This document shows, one piece after another, positions 57,401-63,784 of a stretch of DNA of 64,000 bases. A model generated the notes under the pieces. That model was given only the letters and a program-made list of their open reading frames with translations. It was not told the origin of the DNA and searched no databases. Positions within the stretch are counted from its first letter, which is position 1, and every line of letters begins with the position of its first letter. A program made the translations under genes and the position numbers. Location of the stretch: the NCBI RefSeq assembly GCF_910592395.1, contig NC_088308.1:22457501-22521500 (forward strand). The letters are read 5' to 3'. The DNA comes from Lineus longissimus. Taxonomy: Eukaryota; Nemertea; Pilidiophora; Heteronemertea; Lineidae.

Positions 57401-60400
57401 ACTTTAAGTAAGCCGCTTTACTTTAATAGCCAAGTGCTTTAAATATGATGCAAAAACTTGATACTTTAAACCGCCAAATGTTTACCTCGAGTTCTTCTCC
57501 ATGGTAGAGACAGTGCCATTAAGCCAACCAGCCCAACCACATTAGCACACAACAGATGTTCTCAAGGCCAAATAGAGAAGAATTAAGGAGCTGCTGAGAA
57601 TAAAATTATTGCCACTTACGTCGCTGTTTCCAGAGGTGGTAGTGACGCCACAAACGCCATGATCGTCTGATCCATGTTCGCGGAAAAGTTGAAATATTTC
57701 ATGAGATCTTTTTCGTTGAAAATCACGCCAGACGCTCCGGTGAACTTGTTGATGTTTGCCATCAGTTGTTGGATTGTTGACGAAATGCTGGCAAAGTCGA
57801 TGTTTGTGGAGGGAGACTTGAGTGCCATCTGGATCTAAAATGTTATTTAAAAGGTTATGTAATGTTCAAAAGTTAATGTTTGATTTCTTATAAGGCGCTC
57901 TCCCAAGGATAAGTCTGACCCACATCACTTCGTCTCACAGAGTTTGGGGGGAGTAGCTACAATTTGGAATGCTCCATTGAAAGTTTCAAGAGCCGCAGTA
58001 AATGCCTACCTCACTGATGAGCTTTGAATAGCTGAATTCCTTCTCCAACTCGGCCAGAAGCAGCGTAGCATTGATGCCGCAGAAGGCCTGTTTGACCAGC
58101 ATAACGTTGACAGTCGAATGGAATGTGAAATACTGCTTAAGCAAGCCCTCGTCACACGCGATTTTCTCCAGGACAGGAATTGCTGCAGGTCCTTGTGAAA
58201 CGAGTGGAACCAACTGAAATGAAATTTGTTGCAACTTAATTCGTTGTGGTGAAATCTTCAGCAAAAAAACAAGGAGTTAATAGGAGATGAGAGCGAGTTT
58301 CAAGAGAGAATTCCGTAATTCCCCACTTAGATGCCCCCACTATCTTAAATACAAAACTTTGTGTTGGCTCATACCTTTTCAACACTCATAACTGAGGATA
58401 GGATTCCCGAGACGAATGTTGGTCCAAGTCCAAAAGTCACGTCCATAATGTCTTTCAGGCGCTGGCTGTCCTTGAATAGTCCACCGATATTAACCTGTCC
58501 GTTGGTGACCGTCACTTGTGACAGCAACGAGTTGGTGAAATCCAATATGGCTTTTGTGATCTGGTAGGCCTGCAGTGTGATGTTCATGGCTTCAGTTCCC
58601 TGCAGAGGGGCTAAAGCGCCGAGAAGAAGGGGCTGGAACTGCGACAGAAGTCCAGCGATATCCATAGACTCTGCCAACTGGGTCGTTCGGTTTACATATG
58701 CCATTATCGCTGGGCTGTACTTAGTTAAGTCGAATAGAGCCAGGAGGGTTGGGTCAAGTGTTGGAGGCTTCTGGACCAGTGATGCGATCAGTTCAATCAG
58801 TTGTTTGCTTTCGAACATGGCACTTGTCCAGTTGACGTAAGTATTTGGATTGGTCATTGTTGTGTTAACCTGAAAGTTAACCAACAAAACATTACAGAAT
58901 ATCCACTCAACAGATTAGGGGACTAACTTATTTATTAAAGCCAATAAAGTTGTTGGCTATTCATAACCGTAATAGTCCCAAAATGTCATAATGTTATATT
59001 TTGCCCCGACAGTTCGTATTCTTGCAAATGTTAAGATAAGGCAGACGAGACTATCATCATGAAGCACTTTTCTTCCTTGAAATTGTTTGGTACCTGAGTG
59101 GTTGTGGAACAGGCTCATTCTAGTGAGTTATGACAATGAAGGAGTAGAGAGGAGCTGATACCTAGTTGTGGGGGAATTCCTTCAGGTGAGCTTTTAGATA
59201 TGAAATGGAATGAAGCAAAGAATTAGGTTTGAAGTTACTCACCAGCACAAGGAGTTCACTCAGCTTGATCTCATCCTGAAGCTGCTGCATGAGGATGGTG
59301 ATATTAAGTTTGCACATCATGGACTGGATGCTGGATAGGTCTAGAGTGGCACCACTAGGTGGCGTGAGGAAGTCCAGGCCGGATGCGCAGATCGACTTTA
59401 ATGGGTCCTGGGATGCAATCAATTGAATCAGCTTATCGGACTGCACACTTGACAGAAGCAATGCTTCTACTGTCTTCACGTCCAAGCCAAATGTTGCCTG
59501 GATGATCATCTGGACCTGCGTTGCGTTGTTGAAAAGTGTATTCAGCGTGATCGGTCGACCTCCGAACTGGATCAGGCGATCCTTGACAAGCTTGACCATG
59601 AACTCGTATGCCTTGATGATGGTTGGTAGCACTGGCCCAAGACTGTTTGCCAGCATTGGAGTGATACTCTCCATTGTGCTGCCGATGATGTTTATCAGTG
59701 CGTCATCCAGTTGCAATGGCTGTGACGTGAACTGGAGCCACTGTTGCTCCCACTCAGTCATATTGCCCGTGTAGTTGAAGAACTGGCCTAAAGTAGGCAG
59801 CTTGGTAGTGGCGGCAAGGGTTGCAAAGTTGGTGGCCAAGGTTTGCATATTGAGAATGGTCGTGGTCAAGTTGAATGGAGTTGGCGAAGGTTGCATGGAC
59901 GAAATAGTTACAATCTCGGCATAGATCCTGTCGTAGTTGATTTCAAGCTTCAGCTCCTTAATCACTGCAGTCAGGTTCGCCTTACACAGCGACTCGTGTA
60001 TTGCTGTAACATTCACGTTGGTGAACTTGAGGGCGTCTCCGCATAGAGCCGTCTGCAGGGATTCTGTGTCATTTGTGGACAAAATCTTCGCGATATCAAC
60101 TTGGGCTGACATGATTCCGTTGACGAGCTGCGGGGCCGATGCAAACAATTTGCGGAGGTACGTCTTGAGAGTGGTCGAATCCTTTAGGAGAGAGTCCAGG
60201 GTGAGATTAGAACCAATCAGACTTGAAACCTTCTTGTTGAGGACGTCTGCTACCGTGTTGATAAGGATAAGGTACGACTTGGTTTGGTTCCAGAACGCCT
60301 CCTTCTCAATCAATGGCATTATCTGCTCAAGCATTCGTGTGAATGTCTCCACCTCAAGTTTGGGCAGATTTGCCACCAACTGAAGCATGGATTTGTCCAG

Positions 60401-63400
60401 GGCAGCAGTCATGTTTATTGGCTTGAAAAGGTCAATCTGGTTGAAGGTCAGACCGGTGACATTCGTAAAGGTCATGAGTTTCGCCACGAGACTTTCAGAT
60501 GCTTGCAGATAATTCATTATGTTGATGTTGTAGGTTCCATTGTTGACTTGAGCAATCTGTAACATTTAAGACATAACAGTGATTTTAGGGGCGACGTGGT
60601 CTAGCGCAAGGATGACCCATAACCAAACCTGATAGTATGACACCTGTAACTAACTGACACTTCTTTGTGATCTTGGGCAAATCACCTTACTTGTCCTTTG
60701 AATGAGATGTAAAACACAAATTTCTTTGTACCTGCTGTTAAATGAGCTAGAGATTATTTCATGAGAAAATATCACTGCAGGCAAAAGAAGCATGTGTCAT
60801 AAGACAAATATGTACCAAATCGGTGCCCAATTCTAGTGGCACAGAACAAAAGCCCCAGCTAATTGCATATATCGACCAGAAGATTATCTACAGTACCCAA
60901 AACACAAACCTTTTGCATGAGAGACGCGATGTTAAATTCTCTCTGGATTTCTGCCAGGATCGCGGTTTCGTTGAAGCCGCAGAAAGCATTTTTGACCATT
61001 GTGGCATTGAGGGATGGTGAGATGTAGAAATACCGATTCAACTGAGCTTCACTGCACACTAGGTTTTTGAAGAAGGTATCCGGGGCTTGGATGGCATTCA
61101 CCATGAGCGGAACAATCTGCAGAGGAATATGTTTTTTTTAAACATGTAAATTCAAATGGTTAGAGGCTTAATAAAAAAGTTAAAGCGGTTGAGTATTATT
61201 CAACTCTGAGCTGATTCCCTATCCACTTGCATCAACAGATAACAATAAGTTTTTCCATCCTCCATGATGACCTGTCGTGATTACTAGTGGCTTAACCAAT
61301 ACAGTGTGTATATCAAAAAAAAGAAAGATGTACTTTCGGTAGAGGTTCAATAATTGCCACAAAATTTATTGATTGACTCAAATTCCCTAGGAAACTGCTG
61401 CCAAGTCATCTATCATTTCTTAAAGGACTCTGCCATTTGTTAAAAGTTTAGTAAATACCATTTCAAAATGAAGAAAAATATTTGACTTACCATGTCAACT
61501 TTGATCTGAGTTGAGAGCAATCCATTGGCAAGGTCATTTGAGAATCCGAAGGTCACCTTCAGAATGTCCTTGAGTTTATCAGCATTGCCAAATAGCGACA
61601 TCAACTCCAACTTGCCATCTGTCACTTGGAGACGTCCGAGGATCGTGTTGACGTATTCCGCGATGACGAACCCCATGCTATAGACAGGTTGGAGCTGGTT
61701 CCAAATGTCGCTTCCCTGAAGAGCAGTCATCATAACCTCAATCAACTTATGATAGCTCTTCATATCTTCTAAATTGATGTTCTTCATGAATTGATCAAAA
61801 ACAGCCTTGAAAGCATTTTCGTCAAGATTCACTTTAAATGTTGGAGGATTCTTGATAAGGTTATCCAGTAGGGTTGTAAACTCGGCTGAGTTTGTCAGAA
61901 GTTCCGTCCAGTTCACCGACTTGATTTGGTTTTGGGTCGCCATTGTGATTGCCATGATGAATTGGTTCATGTGGAATCCCGTCATAATCTCAGCCCGCAT
62001 GGTCGTTATATTGACACTGCACATGATTCGCTGGATTTCCTGAGCATCGACTTTGACGCTCGCAGGGACCGTGATAGCGGATGCTAGTCCAGTTGTCGGG
62101 TCGCACAGCGCCGCTAACGAATCATTAGCCACAGCAAACGCCATCAGTTTCGCAGGATCAAGGAATGTCGTGTAGAGTGCTGACTCCATGACATCCGTAG
62201 ACAGATTCAAGCTCAATTTCACCAAGTCCTTCAACTGCGGAACATTCTGGACAATATCGTACAAAGTAATCGACATTCCTGGACCGATAAGTTTCATATT
62301 ATCATTGGCCATTTTGATCATGGTATTCAGAACGCCGAAGAACGCAAGCGCGTTAGAATCATTTTCAAACAGCGGGATCATATTCACGAACGTTTTCATA
62401 ACCGTTTGGAAGATGTCCTGTGAAGTGTTCATTGAGGCGGCATAATTAGTGAACGTCGCAATCCACTGTGTTCCGTTTGTCCATTTTGGGAGTTGAACCT
62501 CAGGTTTATTCTTTACCCACTTGTCGATTTGTTGGTAAAGTTGGTAGAACTTCAAGCCGGTCATTGTCCAGTTCGCGGGGGAAACGTTCTTTCCCTGAGG
62601 AAGGCAAAAAAACATGGTTAAGAATAGCTTTACAAGCTCGATGGAATGCAACTGATTCGTATATCAGATCTATGTGCAGACATTCAGTGGGTGACTCTGC
62701 GGTGATGTTTTCAACAACTGAAAGAACTACTTTACTTGTGACTCTGCACAAGTCACTTGGCTTGAGTGCCTTATCATTTGAAAGGGCTGGAATTGCTCCT
62801 AATCCGAAACCCTCTAATGGTAAGACTGGAAATGCCAACCGGGCTGTAAGTTTCAATCTCGTTGGAACTTAAATTCCTCCAATTTGAGCACAAAATGATA
62901 ACAATTAATCTCAGGTTAAGCTAAACAGGAGGTTGTCGTCTGTATTTTTTCGATGGTATAGGGTCCTACAAGTACTGGCCTAGATGACAAAGACCACAAA
63001 AGAACAACATAGACAAACTTACAGCGGCAATGATGTCTTGGATGTTGAACTCCGCCTGCGCTTCCTCCATCAGCGTGGCAATGTTGATCTTACAGAATTC
63101 TTCCTTCAAAGCGGTCAAATTGGCATTGGATCCAGCAGGAACACCGAAATACTGGGTGACGTCCGACATGGGATGACACAACTTCAGGAAAGCCACGGTG
63201 ATATTTTTCTCCATTGTGAGATTCCAAAACTGAAAGAGATTAATCATTTTCTAAAAGACAATATTCGAACAATCGACCATCTCGATTACCGCTCCCCTGA
63301 TTCCCAGAATTAAAGACGTATTAGACTTCAGGAGACTTTAATCAACACTATTACAGGGTGCTACAAATTCTATCACCATCTCCTTCTTCTGCTTTTTCCC

Positions 63401-63730
63401 TTTGTTGGGTGCCGTAGCAGTTGGTCACCAATTATGGTAATGGCCAATAGCCACCATCTGGGAGCTAGGGGTTTACCCTAAGGTAACAAGCAATCACTTG
63501 TCATATTTATTGCTTCCAAATTTGGTTGACAATTAGGCAACTCGAAAAAAATCTGATTTGATATGACTTGCATTCTACGATGAAACTCATTGATTGCAAT
63601 GTTGATCTTACCATAGGCATCTGCATCGAGTATGTAAGCACGTCAAATAAATATGGTGCATTATCAAGGTACATGAACAGTTTTTTCAGCTCTGGTGACT
63701 TGAACAGGTCCGACAGGACGATATGAGTCT
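15666..63730 (-). CDS. Giant ABCA-subfamily ABC transporter, ABCA12/ABCA13-like (5' end outside window)
   Basis: 72 coding positions (74 exons counting two alternative pairs) were placed by splice sites and phase; they sum to 14,732 nt, exactly two leading bases plus 4,909 residues and the stop at 15666. Transcript order: extracellular repeat array, ABCA1-like membrane-proximal ECD1, TMD1, NBD1, linker, TMD2 with ECD2, NBD2, tail. Both NBDs carry Walker A, Q-loop, signature, Walker B and H-loop. Family knowledge: ABCA proteins are full-length transporters or floppases that move lipids, with ECDs forming a hydrophobic conduit; substrates here are unknown. Length and the huge ECD1 match ABCA12/13 (human ABCA13 is about 5,058 residues) rather than ABCA1 (2,261), though the core can be aligned with ABCA1 throughout. 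The first membrane helix and start lie beyond 64000. Exon lists are in the block entries. Confidence 0.93.
16727..16906. repeat. MITE-like repeat (CAGTAGAACCTCTCTAT family)
   Basis: Intronic. Left end ACAGCAGAACCTCCC, right end the inverse of ACAGTAGAACTTCT, with an internal direct duplication of CCCTCTCTATTAAGGACA. Fragments of the same family lie at about 37175-37215, 49009-49035 and 57090-57115. Confidence 0.5.
18720..25457 (-). CDS. ABCA block: TMD2 and second extracellular domain
   Basis: Exons 25124-25457, 24741-24842, 21541-21795, 20920-21095, 20619-20679, 20144-20321, 19886-20001, 19328-19478 and 18720-18976. TM7 is [20 protein letters not shown]2 matches ABCA1 closely: a Cys-rich stretch ([11 protein letters not shown]), then [18 protein letters not shown] and [18 protein letters not shown]8-TM12 follow, with the family loop [16 protein letters not shown] between TM8 and TM9. 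Exon 24741-24842 has a weak acceptor (AT-rich before AG), but its 102-nt length and phase fit exactly and its [10 protein letters not shown] aligns with ABCA1 ECD2. Intron 21796-24740 is 2.9 kb and filled with repeats. Confidence 0.9.
21961..22154. mobile_element. Small TA-flanked MITE with duplicated left arm
   Basis: The 60-bp segment 21961-22020 is repeated at 22021, identical for at least 50 bp. The second copy begins an element CAGTCCAGATCACAATTGAC (22040) that ends with GTGGACTG at 22154, flanked by TA on both sides. Same family as 43381-43553. Confidence 0.6.
22250..22567 (+). mobile_element. 3' end of a CR1/L2-type LINE with (ATT)n tail
   Basis: Conceptual translation across frames gives [20 protein letters not shown]-like text ending KTQLF, the usual C-terminus of non-LTR reverse transcriptases of this group. 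An AT-rich 3' tail and a run of ATT triplets (22535-22567) follow. Frameshifted and dead. Confidence 0.55.
23403..23862. repeat. Candidate MITE with CAGNGTGTCCCA ends
   Basis: Left end TTCAGTGTGTCCCAAAAA, right end the inverse of TACAGGGTGTCCCACAATC; intronic, AT-rich interior, no coding potential. Ends resemble the element at 39440-39666. Confidence 0.45.
24080..24210 (+). repeat. Dispersed repeat, copy 2 (related to 10200-10335)
   Basis: Shares ordered words (CCAGGAGCCAGAAAAAG, TGTCAATTTCAAAGATT) with the reverse complement of 10200-10335. Intronic in the ABCA gene. Confidence 0.6.
25378..25844 (-). CDS. ABCA block: R-like linker with collagen-like G-X-N triplets
   Basis: Exon 25679-25844 plus the start of exon 25124-25457. 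After NBD1 comes a polar His/Gln/Asn-rich stretch ([15 protein letters not shown]), an acidic/Pro segment, then seven consecutive Gly-X-X triplets, mostly G-I/T/V-N (25378-25443), before basic residues and TM7. By topology this lies in the cytoplasm between the two halves, so it is not an extracellular collagen helix. The underlying DNA is an imperfect 9-bp repeat, which suggests recent slippage growth. Confidence 0.8.
25943..28171 (-). CDS. ABCA block: NBD1
   Basis: Exons 27988-28171, 27631-27762, 27143-27226, 26710-26906, 26311-26498 and 25943-26152, all phase-consistent. Walker [11 protein letters not shown] (split by an intron inside the Ile codon), Q-loop [10 protein letters not shown], signature [11 protein letters not shown], Walker [15 protein letters not shown] and H-loop [11 protein letters not shown] are all intact. 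The following exon, ending [10 protein letters not shown], is the regulatory segment after NBD1. Confidence 0.94.
28631..29527. mobile_element. Candidate non-autonomous DNA element with imperfect inverted ends
   Basis: Left edge reads GGTGTGTTCACACTGG and the right edge, inverted, GCCGTGGTCACACTGG. Both arms contain several CGAATTCAATTCG-like inverted words. The centre is GC-rich. No transposase and no certain target duplication. Confidence 0.5.
29640..30365. repeat. 43-bp minisatellite
   Basis: Tandem, variable copies of a unit containing TGGACAACATGCAAGAATAT and GCATGTATATACAGAACTTG. Copies are most regular in 29860-30340 and decay to the left. Confidence 0.9.
32458..32650. repeat. 21-bp minisatellite
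   Basis: Tandem copies of AGGAACTCCACTGGTACCAAT with substitutions; being a multiple of three, it stays open in some frames and mimics a Val/Pro/Gly-Thr protein. Confidence 0.85.
34580..41155 (-). CDS. ABCA block: TMD1 (TM2-TM6) with two alternative exon pairs
   Basis: Shared exons: 40979-41155 (ends [10 protein letters not shown], the conserved approach to TM2), 38525-38715 (TM3-TM4, starting TLRVMGM and ending LLPYSSW...TTML), 34891-35092 (SLLSPSAF...GIQWDN and TM6) and 34580-34723 ([10 protein letters not shown], into the linker before NBD1). Between them lie two duplicated exon pairs: TM2 (40442-40559 or 39238-39352) and TM5 (37656-37794 or 36048-36186). Every junction is in phase with either member of each pair. 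Alignment with ABCA1 is continuous. The donor after 40979 is GC rather than GT. Confidence 0.92.
36048..36186 (-). CDS. Alternative TM5 exon A (ABCA TMD1)
   Basis: 139 nt, phase 2 in and 0 out. Begins with the last base of a Cys codon, then [17 protein letters not shown] and SYLPYTVV. Acceptor TTATTTCCAG and donor GCA|GTAAGT are strong. It has exactly the length and phases of exon 37656-37794 and is about 37% identical to it (17/46, ungapped). Matches the ABCA1 stretch between TM4 and TM5. Confidence 0.88.
36804..37140. repeat. Possible MITE between the two TM5 exons
   Basis: Starts CTTTAAAGGGCAACTC and ends ATAGTATCACTTTAAG, a weak inverted pair. GC-richer core with CGGTCGCGGTGG. Lies in the intron separating the alternative exons. 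Confidence 0.35.
37656..37794 (-). CDS. Alternative TM5 exon B (ABCA TMD1)
   Basis: 139 nt, phase 2 in and 0 out; [17 protein letters not shown] and [10 protein letters not shown]. Acceptor CTTTCTTTCAG and donor TTT|GTAAGT are strong. Both TM5 exons keep the SAFFT, G..VY and YLP positions typical of the family, so neither looks like a pseudo-exon. Including both (278 nt) or neither would shift the frame of everything downstream. Confidence 0.88.
37899..38116. mobile_element. Short MITE with AAAGGGGGACTATAG ends
   Basis: Left end TAAAGGGACTCTATAG and right end the inverse of CTTAAAGGGGGACTATAGG. A related copy with the same internal order (TAAAGTTACAC, CAATAGGGG, CTATCTCAC) lies at about 45970-46110. 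Confidence 0.6.
39238..39352 (-). CDS. Alternative TM2 exon A (ABCA TMD1)
   Basis: 115 nt, phase 2 in and 0 out; encodes [18 protein letters not shown] then ERETGLCE. Acceptor TTCACTACAG, donor GAG|GTAGTA. About 42% identical (16 of 38) to exon 40442-40559 and aligned with ABCA1 TM2 (MPLFMTLAWIYSVAVI). Confidence 0.87.
39440..39666. mobile_element. Tc1/mariner-type MITE between the two TM2 exons
   Basis: Starts CAGGGTGCCTCGAAAAA and ends with the inverse of CAGGGTGTCACGAAAA; TA flanks both ends (39438-39439, 39667-39668). 227 bp, non-coding. Confidence 0.65.
40442..40559 (-). CDS. Alternative TM2 exon B (ABCA TMD1)
   Basis: 118 nt, phase 2 in and 0 out; encodes [18 protein letters not shown] then DRESGMEE. 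Acceptor AATTTTTTTCAG, donor GAG|GTAGCT. One codon longer than exon 39238-39352. Joint inclusion or joint skipping shifts the frame. Confidence 0.87.
40973..40979 (-). other. Non-canonical GC splice donor
   Basis: The exon ends ...TCTGACAG and is followed by GCAAGT. CAG|GCAAGT is the standard GC-AG donor consensus. The GT four bases further on would break the frame, and cutting at GC gives the correct phase 2 for both TM2 exons. Confidence 0.8.
41494..44886 (-). CDS. ABCA block: ABCA1-like membrane-proximal ECD1
   Basis: Exons 44682-44886, 44210-44239, 43212-43355, 42781-42920, 42360-42476, 41982-42234 and 41494-41638. After the repeats comes a Pro/Gly-rich spacer ([18 protein letters not shown]), an acidic 30-nt microexon, and then sequence aligning with ABCA1: [20 protein letters not shown], a helical stretch, and VFIDG...[14 protein letters not shown]. 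This is the most conserved part of ECD1, so the orthologous core starts here. All phases close exactly. Confidence 0.9.
43381..43553. mobile_element. TA-flanked MITE (CAGTCCAAGTCACAAATGA family)
   Basis: Starts CAGTCCAAGTCACAAATGA and ends with the inverse of CAGTCCAAATCACAATTGA; TA on both sides. 173 bp. Relatives: 22040-22154, a left arm at about 46454, and a right arm near 12041-12060. Confidence 0.7.
44210..44239 (-). CDS. 30-nt acidic microexon of the ABCA gene
   Basis: Lies between TTTCAG and GTGAGT; encodes TAPESEPES, with phase 1 on both sides, so it can be skipped without a frameshift. Its size and location in a Pro/Gly/Ser spacer make it a candidate optional exon. Confidence 0.7.
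45058..58213 (-). CDS. Intron-rich part of the ABCA repeat array (U6 d to U14)
   Basis: Exons by unit: U6 d 58010-58213. U7 57620-57834, 57140-57270, 56856-56968, 56534-56695. U8 56141-56364, 55912-56048, 55275-55405, 54857-55054. U9 54507-54724, 53957-54087, 53365-53486, 52890-53090. U10 52458-52642, 51944-52196 (b and c fused), 51566-51766. U11 51092-51309, 50737-50867, 49995-50122, 49387-49584. U12 49052-49254, 48558-48780 (b and c modules largely missing). U13 47642-47829, 47338-47459, 47026-47150, 46664-46861. U14 46194-46399, 45775-45902, 45460-45578, 45058-45258. Exon 47338-47459 has a second in-frame acceptor nine bases downstream (start 47450), which would drop three residues. U12 is the only degenerate unit. 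Confidence 0.88.
45058..63730 (-). CDS. ABCA block: tandem-repeat array of ECD1 (13 units plus partial ends)
   Basis: About 2,890 residues made of a ~225-residue unit with modules a-b-c-d. Where separate, the exons have fixed phases: a 0-2 (185-224 nt), b 2-1 (122-137), c 1-0 (113-131), d 0-0 (162-207). Module b has predicted helices ending 'VxxILGxLxG'; c follows with LxxLFxN...; d has an invariant Cys pair (e.g. SLVCNEAAL...GAMCNKN). N-x-S/T sequons are dense, as expected for an extracellular protein. Units in transcript order: U1 63730-63023 (c, d), U2-U3 62594-60910, U4-U5 60556-59243, U6 58869-58010, U7 57834-56534, U8 56364-54857, U9 54724-52890, U10 52642-51566, U11 51309-49387, U12 49254-48558, U13 47829-46664, U14 46399-45058. 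The function of the repeats is unknown to me. Confidence 0.88.
46454..46565. repeat. Partial MITE copy
   Basis: Begins TACAGTCCAAGTCACAAATGAC like 43381-43553 and contains related words (GACGCACCAGTGAAGCGCT), but the right inverted end is missing. Confidence 0.5.
47890..48290. repeat. 44-bp minisatellite
   Basis: Tandem units alternating CAGTGGGCACCTGGTGATAA and CAGTGGGCACCCCRTACTAC, about eight copies, in the intron between U13 a and U12 exons. Copies are nearly identical, so length variation is likely. Confidence 0.93.
48383..48497. repeat. 19-bp minisatellite
   Basis: Six near-perfect copies of CAAACACATTCTGTTCTTT, 61 bp before the exon ending at 48558 (downstream of its donor on the minus strand). 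Confidence 0.93.
50258..50725. repeat. 35-bp minisatellite ending beside an exon
   Basis: About 13 copies of a unit with AGAGCTAGACCTTTAACTTG and TTGTGAAACTCATGT. The array stops only about 10 bp from the donor of exon 50737-50867, so the intron is largely repeat. Confidence 0.93.
53600..53720 (-). mobile_element. Remnant of a CR1/L2-type LINE reverse transcriptase end
   Basis: The minus strand reads [20 protein letters not shown], resembling the WNxLP...SLxxFK motif near the end of these ORFs, then stops. Intronic. Confidence 0.4.
54126..54290 (-). mobile_element. SINE with tRNA-like and 5S-rRNA-like segments
   Basis: On the minus strand, TGGCCCAGTGGTTGGCGCG (54235-54253) resembles a tRNA A-box region. 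It is followed by GAAGTTAAGCAACGTTGAGT and CTTTGGATCGGTGACC, which match the 5S rRNA internal promoter (AAGTTAAGC...GGATGGGTGACC). The 5' and 3' parts of 5S are absent, so this is a SINE or pseudogene and not a working 5S gene. It lies in a U9 intron, in the same sense as the ABCA transcript. Confidence 0.7.
58375..63730 (-). CDS. Intron-poor part of the ABCA repeat array (U1 to U6)
   Basis: Exons 63612-63730 (c of U1), 63023-63229 (d of U1), 61491-62594 (1,104 nt: all of U2 plus a-b-c of U3), 60910-61116 (d of U3), 59243-60556 (1,314 nt: all of U4 and U5) and 58375-58869 (495 nt: a-b-c of U6). All large exons are phase 0-0. Inside them the a-b-c-d order and the Cys pairs (TALCGDAL...ESLCKAN; SICASGL...MMCKLN) are kept, but the introns at the usual module borders are absent. 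Human ABCA13 is likewise known for very large ECD1 exons. Confidence 0.9.
60588..60720 (+). mobile_element. tRNA-type SINE with conserved CORE/MIR-like 3' domain
   Basis: Begins GGGGCGACGTGGTCTAGCGC (A-box-like). Further on, TGTGATCTTGGGCAAATCAC followed by GAGATGTAAAA closely resembles the domain shared by MIR-type and other ancient SINEs (TGTGACCTTGGGCAAGTCAC...TGTAAAATG). It sits in the intron between U3 d and U4, antisense to the ABCA gene. Confidence 0.6.
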
Positions 63731-63784
63731 CTGAAAGAATACAACAATTACGTTACGGTACAAGAAGAAACTGTAAACCTCCAA

